This document shows, in pieces, positions 1 through 8,822 of a stretch of DNA of 64,000 nt. Under the pieces are notes generated by a model. It saw only the letters and a program-made list of their open reading frames with translations, did not search any database and was not told where the DNA came from. The position numbers and the translations under genes were made by a program. Origin of the DNA: Candidatus Equicola faecalis (lineage in GTDB: Bacteria > Bacteroidota > Bacteroidia > Bacteroidales > Bacteroidaceae); assembly GCA_018065185.1 (NCBI GenBank), contig JAGHTU010000022.1, positions 61,305 to 125,304 of the forward strand. Reading direction: 5' to 3'. Each line of letters begins with the position of its first letter. Position 1 is the stretch's first letter.

Positions 1-1271
1 ACAGGGACGCTGAGCAGGTCGGCTTGCAACTGCATGAGGAAGTGGTTCTTTGTCGGTCCGCCATCGGCACGCAGTTCGCGTAGCGTGATTCCTGCCGCAT
101 CGGTCATCGTGCGTATGAGGTCTGTTATCTGGTAGGCTATGCTTTCGGTGGCTGCACGCACCACATGTGCGCGTGTGGACGACAGGGTAAGTCCCAGTAT
201 GGCTCCCCGTGCGTCTGACTTCCACCATGGTGCGCCCAGTCCCGCAAATGCCGGCACCATATACACACCGCCATTGTCTGGCACAGAGGTGGCGAGACTC
301 TCACATTCCGCTGTCTCGGAGAGCATCTCCAACTGCTCTTTCACCCATTTTATTGTTGCTCCCGTGCAGTGTATGTTTCCTTCGAAGGCATAGAAAACCT
401 TGCCTAGAGCCGCAAAGCCCACGCTTGTGACGAGTCCGGGAGGTGCAAGGGCGCATCCTTCGCCGATGTTGACCATTACTGACGACCCTGTGCCGTAGGT
501 AGCTTTCCCCAGTCCTTCTGTGAAACACATCTGCCCGGCGAGTGCTCCGTGGCTGTCGCCCAGTACACCGGCAATCGTCGCAGGTTTTGTGAATAGTCCC
601 TCTACGGTGGTCTCCCCATAGACGGCATCGCATGGTAGCGGTTGTGCCATCATCTGCCTTGGTATGGTGAGCATCGCCAGTAGGTCGTCATCCCAGTCAA
701 GGGTATGGATATTGAAAAGCATTGTGCGCGAGGCATTGGTGTAGTCTGTGGCATGCACTTTGCCTTGTGTGAGTTTCCATATCAGCCATGAGTCAATAGT
801 GCCCATGAGCAACCGACCTTCTTCGGCATCTTCACGTGCGCCGGGCACGTTGTCGAGAATCCATTTTGCTCCGCTCCCCGAGAAATATGGGTCAATGAGC
901 AGTCCGCTCTTCTCCTGCACCATCGGTCCGTAACTCTTTACCTTCAGTTCATTGCAGATATCGGCTCCGCGCATACATTGCCACACTACAGCGTTGCACA
1001 CCTGATGCCCCGTCTCTTTGTTCCACACCACAACAGTTTCCCTCTGGTTGGTTATTGCCAGGCTGTAATCTTCATCGCGCTGGTCGCCAACAAGGTCAGA
1101 TATCACCTTCACGCAGTTTCGGTAGATTTCTTCTGCATCATGCTCCACCCATCCGCTACGCGGATAGTATTGATGGTGTTCGCGTGAGGCTGTTTTCAGT
1201 AGCTGTCCCTGCTCATCAAAGAGCAACGCTTTCGTTGCCGATGTGCTTTGGTCTATGGCGATTATTTTCAT
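1..1271 (-). CDS. FGGY-family carbohydrate kinase, glycerol kinase-like (partial)
   Basis: The gene starts at ATG 1271 and runs off the left edge. About 423 residues are visible of the roughly 500 usual for FGGY kinases, so the C-terminal end of the second ATPase domain is missing. Visible motifs are AIDQSTSATKALLFDEQG at the N-terminus, NQRETVVVW (about residue 80), GTIDSWLIWKLT (about 160), TNASRTMLFNI (about 180) and GVLGDSHGAL (about 235), whose Asp is the expected catalytic base. These resemble glycerol kinase more than xylulokinase, but GlpK usually has GDQ where this has GDSHG, so the substrate is open. The next genes on this strand encode a split transketolase, 14 bp away, which suggests that the kinase feeds a sugar phosphate into the pentose phosphate pool. 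The family is certain; the substrate is not. Confidence 0.85.
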   Translation of the reverse strand, partial: MKIIAIDQSTSATKALLFDEQGQLLKTASREHHQYYPRSGWVEHDAEEIYRNCVKVISDLVGDQRDEDYSLAITNQRETVVVWNKETGHQVCNAVVWQCMRGADICNELKVKSYGPMVQEKSGLLIDPYFSGSGAKWILDNVPGAREDAEEGRLLMGTIDSWLIWKLTQGKVHATDYTNASRTMLFNIHTLDWDDDLLAMLTIPRQMMAQPLPCDAVYGETTVEGLFTKPATIAGVLGDSHGALAGQMCFTEGLGKATYGTGSSVMVNIGEGCALAPPGLVTSVGFAALGKVFYAFEGNIHCTGATIKWVKEQLEMLSETAECESLATSVPDNGGVYMVPAFAGLGAPWWKSDARGAILGLTLSSTRAHVVRAATESIAYQITDLIRTMTDAAGITLRELRADGGPTKNHFLMQLQADLLSVP

Positions 1272-1285
1272 TTCAGTAGAGTTAA

Positions 1286-2224
1286 TTATTTTACAAACTC
1301 TTTCGCGGCTTTGACGATGCCGTCAGCATCGAGCCCATAGTGGTGGAAGATTTCCTTGTTTGTTCCGTGTACGGCATTTTCATCAGGGATGCCGAGGATT
1401 CGAACTGGCACAGGGCTTTCTGATAGTGTCTCTGTGACGATGCCACCGAGTCCGCCAAACTGCGAATGTTCCTCTACGGTGATGATGCGCCCAGTTTCGC
1501 AGGCAGCCTTGCGCACAGCTTCTGTATCGAATGGCTTGATGGAAGAGCAGTCGAGCACACGTGCGGAGATGCCTTCTTCTTTCAGTCGTTTCCCTGCCTG
1601 CAGAGCGTGCCATACGGTTTCGCCGGCAGCGATGATGGTGAGGTCGTTACCCTCAAGGAGCGTTATCGCCTTACCTATCTCAAATGGGCAGTCGCCGTCG
1701 TATACCTCAGGCACTTCTGCGCGCCCTACGCGTACGTACGCTGGTTCGTCAAAATCGACTAGTGTCTTTACTAATACCTCCGTCTGCTTTGCATCGCATG
1801 GTAGGAATATATTCATGCCAGGGAAACAGCGCAGCACGGCGATGTCATGTAGCGAGTGGTGTGTTGCTCCCAATGCTCCGTAAGCCACTCCTCCTGACAC
1901 TCCGAGTATGGTCACGGGGTTGTGGCTATAAGCCAAGTCCACTTTCACCTGTTCCAGTGAGCGTGCCACATAGAAACATGCCGGACCGCAACAGAACACT
2001 TTCTTTCCGCTGTGTGCCAATCCTGCCGAGATGCCTACAGCATCCTGCTCGGCAATGCCACATTCCACCAGTTGTGCTGGCAGTTCGTTGGCGAAATCGG
2101 TCAGCGTCACAGAGCCGCGTGCATCGGTGGTGACAGCAATAATATCTTTATCTTTCTTTGCCAGTTCCAACAATGTGTCGGTAAAGGCTTTTCTACATGC
2201 TTTTTCCATTGTTGTTGAGTTCAT
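1286..2224 (-). CDS. Transketolase, C-terminal (pyrimidine-binding) subunit
   Basis: This 312-residue protein is the C-terminal half of a two-polypeptide transketolase, which moves two-carbon ketol units between sugar phosphates using thiamine diphosphate. The segment with ECGIAEQDAVGISAGLA (about residue 53) carries the Glu that activates the cofactor's aminopyrimidine ring. The transketolase C-terminal domain follows from about residue 190. Its ATG (2222-2224) directly abuts the stop codon of the N-terminal subunit gene, so the two are almost certainly co-translated. Full-length transketolases are about 660 residues; here the two subunits sum to 588. The FGGY kinase gene follows after 14 bp. 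Confidence 0.93.
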   Translation of the reverse strand: MNSTTMEKACRKAFTDTLLELAKKDKDIIAVTTDARGSVTLTDFANELPAQLVECGIAEQDAVGISAGLAHSGKKVFCCGPACFYVARSLEQVKVDLAYSHNPVTILGVSGGVAYGALGATHHSLHDIAVLRCFPGMNIFLPCDAKQTEVLVKTLVDFDEPAYVRVGRAEVPEVYDGDCPFEIGKAITLLEGNDLTIIAAGETVWHALQAGKRLKEEGISARVLDCSSIKPFDTEAVRKAACETGRIITVEEHSQFGGLGGIVTETLSESPVPVRILGIPDENAVHGTNKEIFHHYGLDADGIVKAAKEFVK

Positions 2225-3055
2225 TTAGTCCTGCAATGCTTTTATCCGTTCCTCTATCTCGTTGAGAGCCTGTGTGTATTGCTCCTGTGTCGGCACACCG
2301 TGATGCCATTTCGCCACGTTCTCCATATACGATACTCCCTTGCCCTTCGTGGTGTGCGAGATGATGAGGTGAGGCTTTCGGCATGTATAGTCTATGGCTT
2401 TGAATTTGCAGATGATCTCTTCCATGTCGTCACCATCAATCTCAATGACGTCCCATCCGAAGGCTGTCCATCGTGCATTCATGTCTTCTAGTGTCATCAC
2501 GTCTTCCGTGCACCCCGATATCTGTAGCATATTGCGGTCAATGATAGCCACGAGGTTATCCAGTTTATAGTGACTGCCTGCCATCGCTGCTTCATAGATA
2601 CTACCTTCGCCCTGTTCGCCGTCGCCCATCAACACGAATGTCTTGTAGGCTTTGCCGTCCATCTTGGCTGCAAGTGCCATTCCTACACCGATAGGCAGTC
2701 CGTGCCCGAGCGCACCGGAGTTCACCTCTATTCCCGGCACTTCTATCGTGGGATGCCCAGCCAGTGGCGAGAGGTAGTGCCCGAGTGTGTCAACGAGTGT
2801 TTTCTTTATGAATCCGCGTGCTTCGAGTGTCACATACAGAGCCTCCACGCAATGCCCTTTGCTGAGCACGAAGCGGTCGCGCTCTGGCATCTTCGGGTGG
2901 TCGGCGTCAATGTTCATCAACTCGAAATACAATGCTGTCATCACGTTCAAACAGGAGAGGTCTCCCCCCGTATGACCAGCATTTGCACTATAGATGATTT
3001 CTATCAGACGATGGCGGCTTTTCTCCGCTTGTAGTTTAAGCTTGTTTATCTGCAT
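2225..3055 (-). CDS. Transketolase, N-terminal (ThDP-binding) subunit
   Basis: This 276-residue protein carries the diphosphate-binding half of transketolase. Visible landmarks are NAGHTGGDLS near residue 25, LSKGHC near 66, and the thiamine diphosphate/metal motif that begins GDGEQGEGSIYEAA (about residue 143) and ends in the IIDRN region. It is the first gene of a minus-strand operon: N-subunit, C-subunit, FGGY kinase. A good promoter (TTGC, 19 nt, TACCTTTG) lies about 40 bp upstream of the start. The split form is common in Bacteroidetes and Firmicutes; an additional full-length transketolase may exist elsewhere in the genome. Confidence 0.93.
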   Translation of the reverse strand: MQINKLKLQAEKSRHRLIEIIYSANAGHTGGDLSCLNVMTALYFELMNIDADHPKMPERDRFVLSKGHCVEALYVTLEARGFIKKTLVDTLGHYLSPLAGHPTIEVPGIEVNSGALGHGLPIGVGMALAAKMDGKAYKTFVLMGDGEQGEGSIYEAAMAGSHYKLDNLVAIIDRNMLQISGCTEDVMTLEDMNARWTAFGWDVIEIDGDDMEEIICKFKAIDYTCRKPHLIISHTTKGKGVSYMENVAKWHHGVPTQEQYTQALNEIEERIKALQD

Positions 3056-3092
3056 AGATTTGATGTTAGATATGGTAAAACATTTATCAAGG

Positions 3093-3123
3093 CAAAGGTA
3101 ACATTATTTTGGGTCATCTGCAA
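3093..3123 (-). promoter_or_regulatory. Promoter of the split transketolase operon
   Basis: On the minus strand, TTGC (3123-3120) is followed after 19 nt by TACCTTTG (3100-3093). This matches the Bacteroidetes sigma-ABfr promoter (TTTG, about 19-22 nt, TAnnTTTG). Transcription would start near 3086, giving a leader of about 30 nt before the ATG at 3055. Confidence 0.6.
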
Positions 3124-3274
3124 GGGAAAGACACTAACTAGTAAAATCAAAAAAGATAAAATTTTCGCAAGGCGAGCATAAATCCAAAAAATAATTGTCA
3201 AAGATCATTTTTTAGCCCTAAATTTTCCAATGTCACGAATGTCATGAAAAGTCAATGAATTCTGGGCGAGGGAA

Positions 3275-3362
3275 AATCAACCTATCAACCCTCCTCAATC
3301 GAACTGACAAGTTGGTCAAATCGACCCAACGAGTTGGGCGAATCGAGCCGTCGAGTGAGGCA
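3275..3362. repeat. Four tandem 22-bp units (family D) between divergent genes
   Basis: Four consecutive units of exactly 22 bp begin at 3275, 3297, 3319 and 3341. Each opens with AATC(A/G)A; the rest is only loosely conserved. Unit 3 contains the dyad CCCAAC-GA-GTTGGG and unit 2 the weaker AACT-gaca-AGTT. The array is near the centre of the 516-bp region between the transketolase operon and ispE, 219 bp from one start codon and 209 bp from the other. Apart from this array and the promoters of the two flanking genes, I see no gene in 3056-3571. The sequence is unrelated to the arrays at 26.5, 41.4 and 50.0 kb, but the unit length and copy number agree. Confidence 0.7.
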
Positions 3363-3534
3363 CTTCAAAGCCTCCCTGCTTTCCGACACTCAGTTTAAAG
3401 TGGACAGCGCGACAGTTAGCAAATTCGCTCGTCGTAAGCAGACATTCTCAATGTTCGCTCCACAAGGGAGGAAGTAAAAGAGGAGTTTAGAGCCTCTCAA
3501 CTTTTAAAACCTACTGATTTATCTATTTTCTTTT

Positions 3535-3556
3535 TACCTTTGTCAAAGAAAAGGTA
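3535..3556 (+). promoter_or_regulatory. ispE -7 element embedded in an inverted repeat
   Basis: TACCTTTG at 3535-3542 fits the Bacteroidetes -7 consensus about 30 bp upstream of the ispE start. Its first seven bases form a perfect inverted repeat with AAAGGTA at 3550-3556 (8-nt spacer). No clear -33 TTTG is present. The dyad could bind a regulator or form a hairpin at the very 5' end of the transcript. Confidence 0.4.
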
Positions 3557-3571
3557 AGTATTCCGATTGTT

Positions 3572-4450
3572 ATGATGAGGACAGAAAAAATGAGTGATGA
3601 TTCGTTGCGGGCGTTTGTTCCTGCCAAAATAAATCTTGGACTGAACATCGTCTCGTGTCGCGATGATGGTTATCATAACCTTGAAACGGTGTTTTTCCCT
3701 GTGCCGCTGTATGATGAACTCACGCTGAGGCGTACCTCTGCGAGCGAGTGCGGTGAGGGAGCGTCACTTTCCATGCAAGGATTAACGGTCGTGGGGGATG
3801 TGAATGATAATCTCGTGATGAGGGCTTACCGTCTCCTGTGCGCTGACTTTTGGAGTCTTTCGGAGTTTCATCTGTATTTTGACTTGAAGAAACGCATACC
3901 TACTCAGGCTGGTATGGGAGGAGGCTCGGCAGATGCTTCCTACGCTCTGCTCTTGCTTGACAGGATGTTTGACCTGCATCTTACGGAGGACGCTTTGGCG
4001 GATTACGCCCTGCGTCTTGGTGCCGACTGCCCTTTCTTTGTCCGTAATGCTTTTGCCCCAAACCCTTCGCAGGCATTTTATGGCACAGGGGTGGGGGAAA
4101 TGTTACGTCCCGTTGCGCTCTCCCTGCAGGGCTATCGCCTTGTCGTCGTTAAGCCCGATGTGGCTGTCTCCACGCGTGAGGCTTTCTCGCGCATCGTGCC
4201 TCAGAGGCCATCAATCTGCTGTGCTGACATCATTCGACGACCACTTGCAGACTGGCGCGCTTCGCTGAAAAACGATTTCGAGGAGTCCGTCTTTGCTCTG
4301 TACCCTGAGTTGCCAGCCATCAAGGAGCGTCTTTATGCCGAGGGGGCTGTGTATGCTGCAATGTCGGGTAGTGGTAGCGCGATGTTTGGCATTTTTAGTG
4401 CCGATGCCCCACAGCCATCGTTTGCCGAAGCCTACGTCCTGACGCTATGA
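3572..4450 (+). CDS. ispE: 4-diphosphocytidyl-2-C-methyl-D-erythritol kinase
   Basis: IspE phosphorylates CDP-methylerythritol with ATP in the cytoplasmic non-mevalonate (MEP) route to isoprenoids. At 292 residues it has the usual length. GHMP-kinase landmarks are visible: the substrate-binding PAKINLGLNI near residue 17, DGYHNLET near 31, and the ATP-binding glycine loop GMGGGSADAS near residue 113, followed by a late glycine-rich SGSGSAMFG. The annotated start gives MMRTEKMSDDSL; the Met at residue 7 is an alternative start. A small zinc-ribbon gene follows 25 bp downstream on the same strand. Confidence 0.95.
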   Translation: MMRTEKMSDDSLRAFVPAKINLGLNIVSCRDDGYHNLETVFFPVPLYDELTLRRTSASECGEGASLSMQGLTVVGDVNDNLVMRAYRLLCADFWSLSEFHLYFDLKKRIPTQAGMGGGSADASYALLLLDRMFDLHLTEDALADYALRLGADCPFFVRNAFAPNPSQAFYGTGVGEMLRPVALSLQGYRLVVVKPDVAVSTREAFSRIVPQRPSICCADIIRRPLADWRASLKNDFEESVFALYPELPAIKERLYAEGAVYAAMSGSGSAMFGIFSADAPQPSFAEAYVLTL

Positions 4451-4475
4451 GTTAATTGATAAAGTTCGAAAAGCC

Positions 4476-4658
4476 ATGAAAAAGAACACACAGCCAGTCT
4501 ATGGTTACCGCCCCGTCTATTTCTGTCCGCAATGTGGAAGTATAAACACTTTTACTAATGAGCAGAATTCTGTAGTGTGCTATGAGTGTGGTTATATGGG
4601 ATTCATGGATCCGAATGACACCCGTTTCCTGTCTCATTTTCAGGTGTATGAGTTGTAG
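4476..4658 (+). CDS. Small zinc-ribbon protein (60 aa), function unknown
   Basis: The 60-residue product has two cysteine pairs, CPQC (about residue 18) and CYEC (about residue 35), spaced like a single zinc ribbon, and ends in a short acidic and aromatic tail. There is no signal peptide or membrane segment. It sits 25 bp after ispE and may share its transcript. The regular cysteine spacing and sensible composition argue that it is real, although no family name can be given. An overlapping minus-strand reading frame (4452-4748) was judged a shadow. Confidence 0.6.
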   Translation: MKKNTQPVYGYRPVYFCPQCGSINTFTNEQNSVVCYECGYMGFMDPNDTRFLSHFQVYEL

Positions 4659-4738
4659 GTGAAACGAATTGATGCGGAATCGATGCCCGTTTTGTGGAAA
4701 ATTATTAACTTTGCACGATTTATTAAAATAGAAAGAAA

Positions 4739-5677
4739 ATGAAACCAACTTTATTATTACTTGCTGCCGGCATGGGTAGCCGTTATGGTGGGCTGAAGCA
4801 ACTTGACGGTCTCGGTCCTAACGGGGAGACGATAATGGACTATAGTATCTATGACGCTATACAGTCAGGATTCGGAAAGATAGTGTTCATCATTCGCAAA
4901 GATTTTGAGGAGGAGTTCCGCCAGAAAGTGCTATCGAAATATGAGGGTCATATCCCTGCTGAATTAGTGTTTCAGAGCATAGACGCATTGCCGGAGGGTT
5001 TCTCTGTGCCGGAAGGTCGCGAGAAGCCTTGGGGTACGAACCATGCCGTGCTCATGGCAAAAGATGTGATAAAAGAGCCGTTTTGCGTGATAAACTGTGA
5101 CGACTTTTATAATAGGGACGCTTTCCGCGTGATAGGCAAGTTTCTTGCCGAACTACCAGAAGACAGTAAGAATACTTATGCTATGGTGGGCTACCGCGTG
5201 GGGAACACGTTGAGCGAGAATGGTAGTGTGGCTCGTGGCGTATGCTCAACAGATGCACAACGTCATCTGACCACCGTGGTGGAGCGCACACAGATAATAC
5301 GCATCAATCCGCAGACACAACAGATGGGAGCTACCGAGCCTATCTGCTACAAGGATGAAGACGACAAGTGGATAGAGGTGGAGTTCAATACACCAGTGTC
5401 AATGAACGTATGGGGCTTCACTCCAGATTACTTTGATTATTCGGAAGAATACTTTAAGCAATGGCTCGCATCGGACGGTGTGATGCAGAATCTTAAATCA
5501 GAATATTTCATTCCGTTGATGGTGAATAAACTCATCAATGACGGTACTGCCACCGTTGAGGTGCTTGACACTACAGCTACATGGTTCGGCGTGACATATG
5601 CAGCCGACCGTCCTGCTGTGGTGGAGAAGATAAAGCAGTTGGTGGCAGACGGCATCTATCCGCAGAAGCTCTTTTGA
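4739..5677 (+). CDS. Sugar nucleotidyltransferase family protein
   Basis: This 312-residue protein opens with LLLLAAGMGSRYGGLKQL, the signature nucleotide-binding loop of sugar-phosphate nucleotidyltransferases (GT-A-like Rossmann fold), and has the metal-binding region VINCDDFYNRDAF near residue 118. Members make NDP-sugars from a sugar 1-phosphate and an NTP; the sugar and base cannot be read from the sequence. A -7 element TAACTTTG lies at 4706-4713, about 25 bp before the ATG, so the gene probably has its own promoter. Its TGA overlaps the ATG of the next gene by one base (TGATG), implying translational coupling to the DHH phosphoesterase. Confidence 0.88.
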   Translation: MKPTLLLLAAGMGSRYGGLKQLDGLGPNGETIMDYSIYDAIQSGFGKIVFIIRKDFEEEFRQKVLSKYEGHIPAELVFQSIDALPEGFSVPEGREKPWGTNHAVLMAKDVIKEPFCVINCDDFYNRDAFRVIGKFLAELPEDSKNTYAMVGYRVGNTLSENGSVARGVCSTDAQRHLTTVVERTQIIRINPQTQQMGATEPICYKDEDDKWIEVEFNTPVSMNVWGFTPDYFDYSEEYFKQWLASDGVMQNLKSEYFIPLMVNKLINDGTATVEVLDTTATWFGVTYAADRPAVVEKIKQLVADGIYPQKLF

Positions 5678-6717
5678 TGTTTGAAGATATAGTCACACAA
5701 CAGCAGTTGGACAGCATTACGAGGCTGTTGCAGCGCACGGAGCGTATAGTCGTCATCGGGCATCAAAACCCTGACGGTGATGCCGTAGGTGCGGTGCTGG
5801 GCTTCATGCGGTGGGCATCGCTCATCAATGATGAGGCAGAGGTGCAAGGTGTCCTGCCCGATGCTTATCCCGATTTCCTGCAGTGGTTGCCATGTGCAAA
5901 CACCATCATGCGCTACGACAAGAAGTCGGCGGAGGTCTCTGCTCTGATGGAGAATGCTGGCGTGCTGGTATGCCTTGATTTCAACGACTACAATAGGGTG
6001 GGAGCTCTGGAACCCATCCTGAGAGAGTACAAAGGAGAGATAATCCACATTGACCATCATTTGAACCCTACGGTGAAAGCCGATATCGTGGTGTCCAACC
6101 CACAGGCAAGCAGTACGAGCGAGATGGTGCTGAAGATGGTAATACAGAACGGCGACTTCGACAAGATGAACCGTAAATTCTACATACCGATATTCACGGG
6201 TATGATGACTGACACGGGGAATTTCTCTTATTCCAACGCTTCGCCCGACACTTATTATCTCGTGAGCGAGCTGTTACGAAAGAGGGTAAATAGGGAGGTG
6301 ATAGCCCGTAATGTCTATGACAACTTCTCCGAATGGCGTCTGCGCCTGCTGGGATATGTGATGAATCGGAAACTGGTGAATATCTCACGCCTCCATGCTT
6401 CGTATTTCACTCTGACGCGCGAGGAGATGCTCCGTTTCAATTTCATTAGGGGCGATGCTGAAGGACTGGTGAACATGCCGTTGCAGATAAAAGGGCAGAA
6501 ACTCAGTATCTCGCTCCGCGAGGACACTACAAACCCAAATATCGTGTGGGTGAGTACACGCGGAGCATACGATTTTCCGTGCGACGAGCTCTGCAAACGC
6601 TTTTACAATGGCGGCGGTCACAGCAAAGCCAGTGGAGGAAAGATATACGGCACTATTGATGATGCCGTAAGGATAACGCTTGATGCAATAAACTATTATG
6701 CTGAATTATTGAAATAA
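5677..6717 (+). CDS. DHH/DHHA1 phosphoesterase (NrnA-like oligoribonuclease/pAp phosphatase)
   Basis: This 346-residue protein is a cytoplasmic phosphoesterase of the DHH superfamily. Metal-binding motifs are GHQNPDGDAVGA (about residue 28), the DHH motif in HIDHHLNP (about 124) and TDTGNFSYSN; the DHHA1 substrate motif GGGHSKASG is near residue 311. NrnA relatives degrade 2-5 nt RNAs and dephosphorylate 3'-phosphoadenosine 5'-phosphate. The start at 5677 is preferred over an upstream in-frame codon because it overlaps the preceding stop by one base and because MFEDIVTQQQLD begins the conserved domain. Confidence 0.9.
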   Translation: MFEDIVTQQQLDSITRLLQRTERIVVIGHQNPDGDAVGAVLGFMRWASLINDEAEVQGVLPDAYPDFLQWLPCANTIMRYDKKSAEVSALMENAGVLVCLDFNDYNRVGALEPILREYKGEIIHIDHHLNPTVKADIVVSNPQASSTSEMVLKMVIQNGDFDKMNRKFYIPIFTGMMTDTGNFSYSNASPDTYYLVSELLRKRVNREVIARNVYDNFSEWRLRLLGYVMNRKLVNISRLHASYFTLTREEMLRFNFIRGDAEGLVNMPLQIKGQKLSISLREDTTNPNIVWVSTRGAYDFPCDELCKRFYNGGGHSKASGGKIYGTIDDAVRITLDAINYYAELLK

Positions 6718-6725
6718 TAACGACT

Positions 6726-7364
6726 ATGAAGCAGACAAAAATACTGACAGCATTGTGCATGGGAATGGCATTTATATTCCTTGCGTCTTGTAATGATTAC
6801 GAGACCTATGCCGAGAAGAAGGATAAGGAGAAGGCGGCTATCGAAGCTTTCATCGCCAAGCGCGGAATAAGTGTCATCAATGAAGATAGATTTGCATCGC
6901 AAGGATTTACCACCGATACGATGCGTAATGAGTATGTGAAGTTTGAAAATTCGGGCATCTACCTGCAGATAGTGAGAAAAGGTGCAGGTCAGCCGTTGCC
7001 AAAAGATGAGTCGGCCATTATCATGTGCCGTTTCAAGGAATTTAATATCCTGACAGACTCAGCACAGGCAAGTAATGTCAATCAGCAATATGCACCATTC
7101 CCGGAGGAAATGACCGTCACGAGGAAAGGTGATGAGTTCACTGGCACATTCTCTAACCCCTATGGCGTGATGTATAATGTTTATGGCACATACGTGCCAC
7201 CGGGGTGGCTTGTTCCTTTGAGGTATATAAACATCGATAAACAGACCACATCTGAGGTGGAGGTGTCCAAGGTGCGCGTGATAGTGCCAGCCGAACAGGG
7301 GCACCAGATGGCATCGGCCAACGTATATCCTTGTCATTATGAAATAAAATATCAACGAAAATAA
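6726..7364 (+). CDS. DUF4827-type lipoprotein
   Basis: A lipoprotein signal ends in FLASC at residues 18-22, so the mature protein is lipid-anchored from Cys22. The remaining 190 residues resemble the Bacteroidetes DUF4827 family, whose later half looks like an FKBP-type fold: LQIVRKGAGQPLPKDES, a central FTGTFSNP and the conserved VPPGWLVPL. Prolyl isomerase activity is not established. It lies 8 bp after the DHH gene and 9 bp before the phosphohexomutase gene, all on one strand, so an operon is likely. Family assignment is from recall of characteristic segments. Confidence 0.75.
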   Translation: MKQTKILTALCMGMAFIFLASCNDYETYAEKKDKEKAAIEAFIAKRGISVINEDRFASQGFTTDTMRNEYVKFENSGIYLQIVRKGAGQPLPKDESAIIMCRFKEFNILTDSAQASNVNQQYAPFPEEMTVTRKGDEFTGTFSNPYGVMYNVYGTYVPPGWLVPLRYINIDKQTTSEVEVSKVRVIVPAEQGHQMASANVYPCHYEIKYQRK

Positions 7365-7373
7365 AATACAGTT

Positions 7374-8771
7374 ATGTCACTTATAAAATCTATTTCCGGT
7401 ATCCGTGGCACAATCGGTGGTGCAACCGGTGATACGCTCAATCCACTTGATATAGTAAAGTTTACGACAGCATACGCCAAATTTATATCAGGACAGACCA
7501 GCGAGGCGAACAGACCGACAATCATAGTCGGACGCGACGGTCGTCTGTCTGGTGAGATGGTGCGAAGCATCGTCTGTGGCACCCTCATGGGGTGCGGCTA
7601 TGATGTGCGTGATATCGGTTTTGCCACCACTCCTACTACGGAACTGGCAGTGCGCATGAGTGGAGCAGCCGGAGGTATCATTATCACGGCTTCACATAAC
7701 CCACGCCATTGGAATGCCCTGAAACTGCTGAACGCAGAGGGCGAGTTCCTGACGGCAGAAGACGGAGCAAAGGTGCTGAAATATGCTGAGGGAGAAGACT
7801 TCCGTTATGCCGAGGTGGACGGATTGGGCAAGTATATCGCTGACGACAGTTTTGATGAGAAGCATATCAAGAGCGTCCTTGCGCTGAAGCTTGTTAATGT
7901 CGATGCGATACGCAAGGCAGGATTTAAGGTGTGTGTGGATGTGATAAACTCTGTTGGTGCTATTATCCTGCCGAAGTTCTTCAAGGCATTGGGAATAGAG
8001 GACGTTACATTCCTCAATGGCGAATGTACTGGCGACTTTGCACATAACCCAGAGCCTTTGGAGAAGAATCTCGGTGGTATAATCAGCGAGATGCAGTCGG
8101 GGCGTTACGACATCGGTATTGTGGTTGACCCTGATGTAGACCGCTTGGCATTTATCTGTGAAAACGGAGTGATGTTCGGCGAGGAATATACGCTGGTAAG
8201 TGTGGCAGACTATATCCTTTCGCACACTTCGGGTAATACGGTGAGCAATCTGAGTTCTACACGCGCCTTGCGCGATGTCACACAGAAGTATGGTGGCACT
8301 TACGAGGCTGCTGCCGTGGGCGAGGTGAACGTGACAACGAAGATGAAAGCCGTCGGAGCCGTCATCGGTGGTGAGGGTAATGGTGGAGTAATCTACCCTG
8401 AAAGCCATTATGGACGTGATGCTCTAGTGGGTATCGCTCTCTTCCTCACTTCGTTGGCAGAAAAGGGCGTAAAGGTGAGCGAGTTGCGCGTAACATTGCC
8501 TGACTACTGCATCGCTAAGAACCGCATTGACCTGCAACCTTCAACCGATGTGGATGCTATATTGAATAAGGTGAAGGCGTTATATGAGGGACGTGATGAC
8601 GTGCAGGTGAATGATATTGACGGTGTGAAATTGGACTTTGAAAAGAGTTGGGTACACCTGCGTAAGTCGAACACCGAACCGATAATCCGTGTCTATTCCG
8701 AAGCCTCCACGATGGATGAGGCAGATGCTCTTGGCAAGGAGATAATGAATATAGTTTATTCGCAACTTTGA
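7374..8771 (+). CDS. glmM: Phosphoglucosamine mutase-type phosphohexomutase
   Basis: This 465-residue protein of the alpha-D-phosphohexomutase superfamily interconverts sugar 6- and 1-phosphates through a phosphoserine. The active-site serine lies in ITASHNPRHWNALK (about residue 107), the magnesium loop is DPDVDRLA (about 252), the sugar-binding loop is GEGNGGVIYPE (about 333), and the phosphate-binding C-terminal loop is RKSNTEPIIRVYSEA (about 430). The GEGNGG loop is the phosphoglucosamine mutase form rather than the GEMSGH of phosphomannomutases. The product, glucosamine 1-phosphate, leads to peptidoglycan and LPS. Confidence 0.88.
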   Translation: MSLIKSISGIRGTIGGATGDTLNPLDIVKFTTAYAKFISGQTSEANRPTIIVGRDGRLSGEMVRSIVCGTLMGCGYDVRDIGFATTPTTELAVRMSGAAGGIIITASHNPRHWNALKLLNAEGEFLTAEDGAKVLKYAEGEDFRYAEVDGLGKYIADDSFDEKHIKSVLALKLVNVDAIRKAGFKVCVDVINSVGAIILPKFFKALGIEDVTFLNGECTGDFAHNPEPLEKNLGGIISEMQSGRYDIGIVVDPDVDRLAFICENGVMFGEEYTLVSVADYILSHTSGNTVSNLSSTRALRDVTQKYGGTYEAAAVGEVNVTTKMKAVGAVIGGEGNGGVIYPESHYGRDALVGIALFLTSLAEKGVKVSELRVTLPDYCIAKNRIDLQPSTDVDAILNKVKALYEGRDDVQVNDIDGVKLDFEKSWVHLRKSNTEPIIRVYSEASTMDEADALGKEIMNIVYSQL

Positions 8772-8788
8772 TTCCTTTTTTCTGAAAT

Positions 8789-8817
8789 AGGGAAAATCCC
8801 TTACGGTTTAGGGATTT
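8789..8817. promoter_or_regulatory. Competing inverted repeats upstream of a promoter
   Basis: AAATCCCT (8794-8801) and AGGGATTT (8810-8817) form a perfect 8-bp inverted repeat around TACGGTTT-type spacer DNA. The first arm can also pair with AGGGA at 8789-8793. There is no T-run, so this is a poor terminator. It ends 5 bp before the -33 element of the next promoter, where an operator would sit. Confidence 0.45.
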
Positions 8818-8822
8818 CACCA

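Noticed and set aside
4452-4748. 98-codon minus-strand frame over the small zinc-ribbon gene
   Set aside because: The plus-strand frame has paired cysteines and fits the operon; the minus frame has no features and runs into the next gene's start.
5581-5676. Upstream start for the DHH phosphoesterase
   Set aside because: The extra 32 residues overlap the nucleotidyltransferase gene in another frame, and the one-base stop/start overlap at 5677 is a better start.
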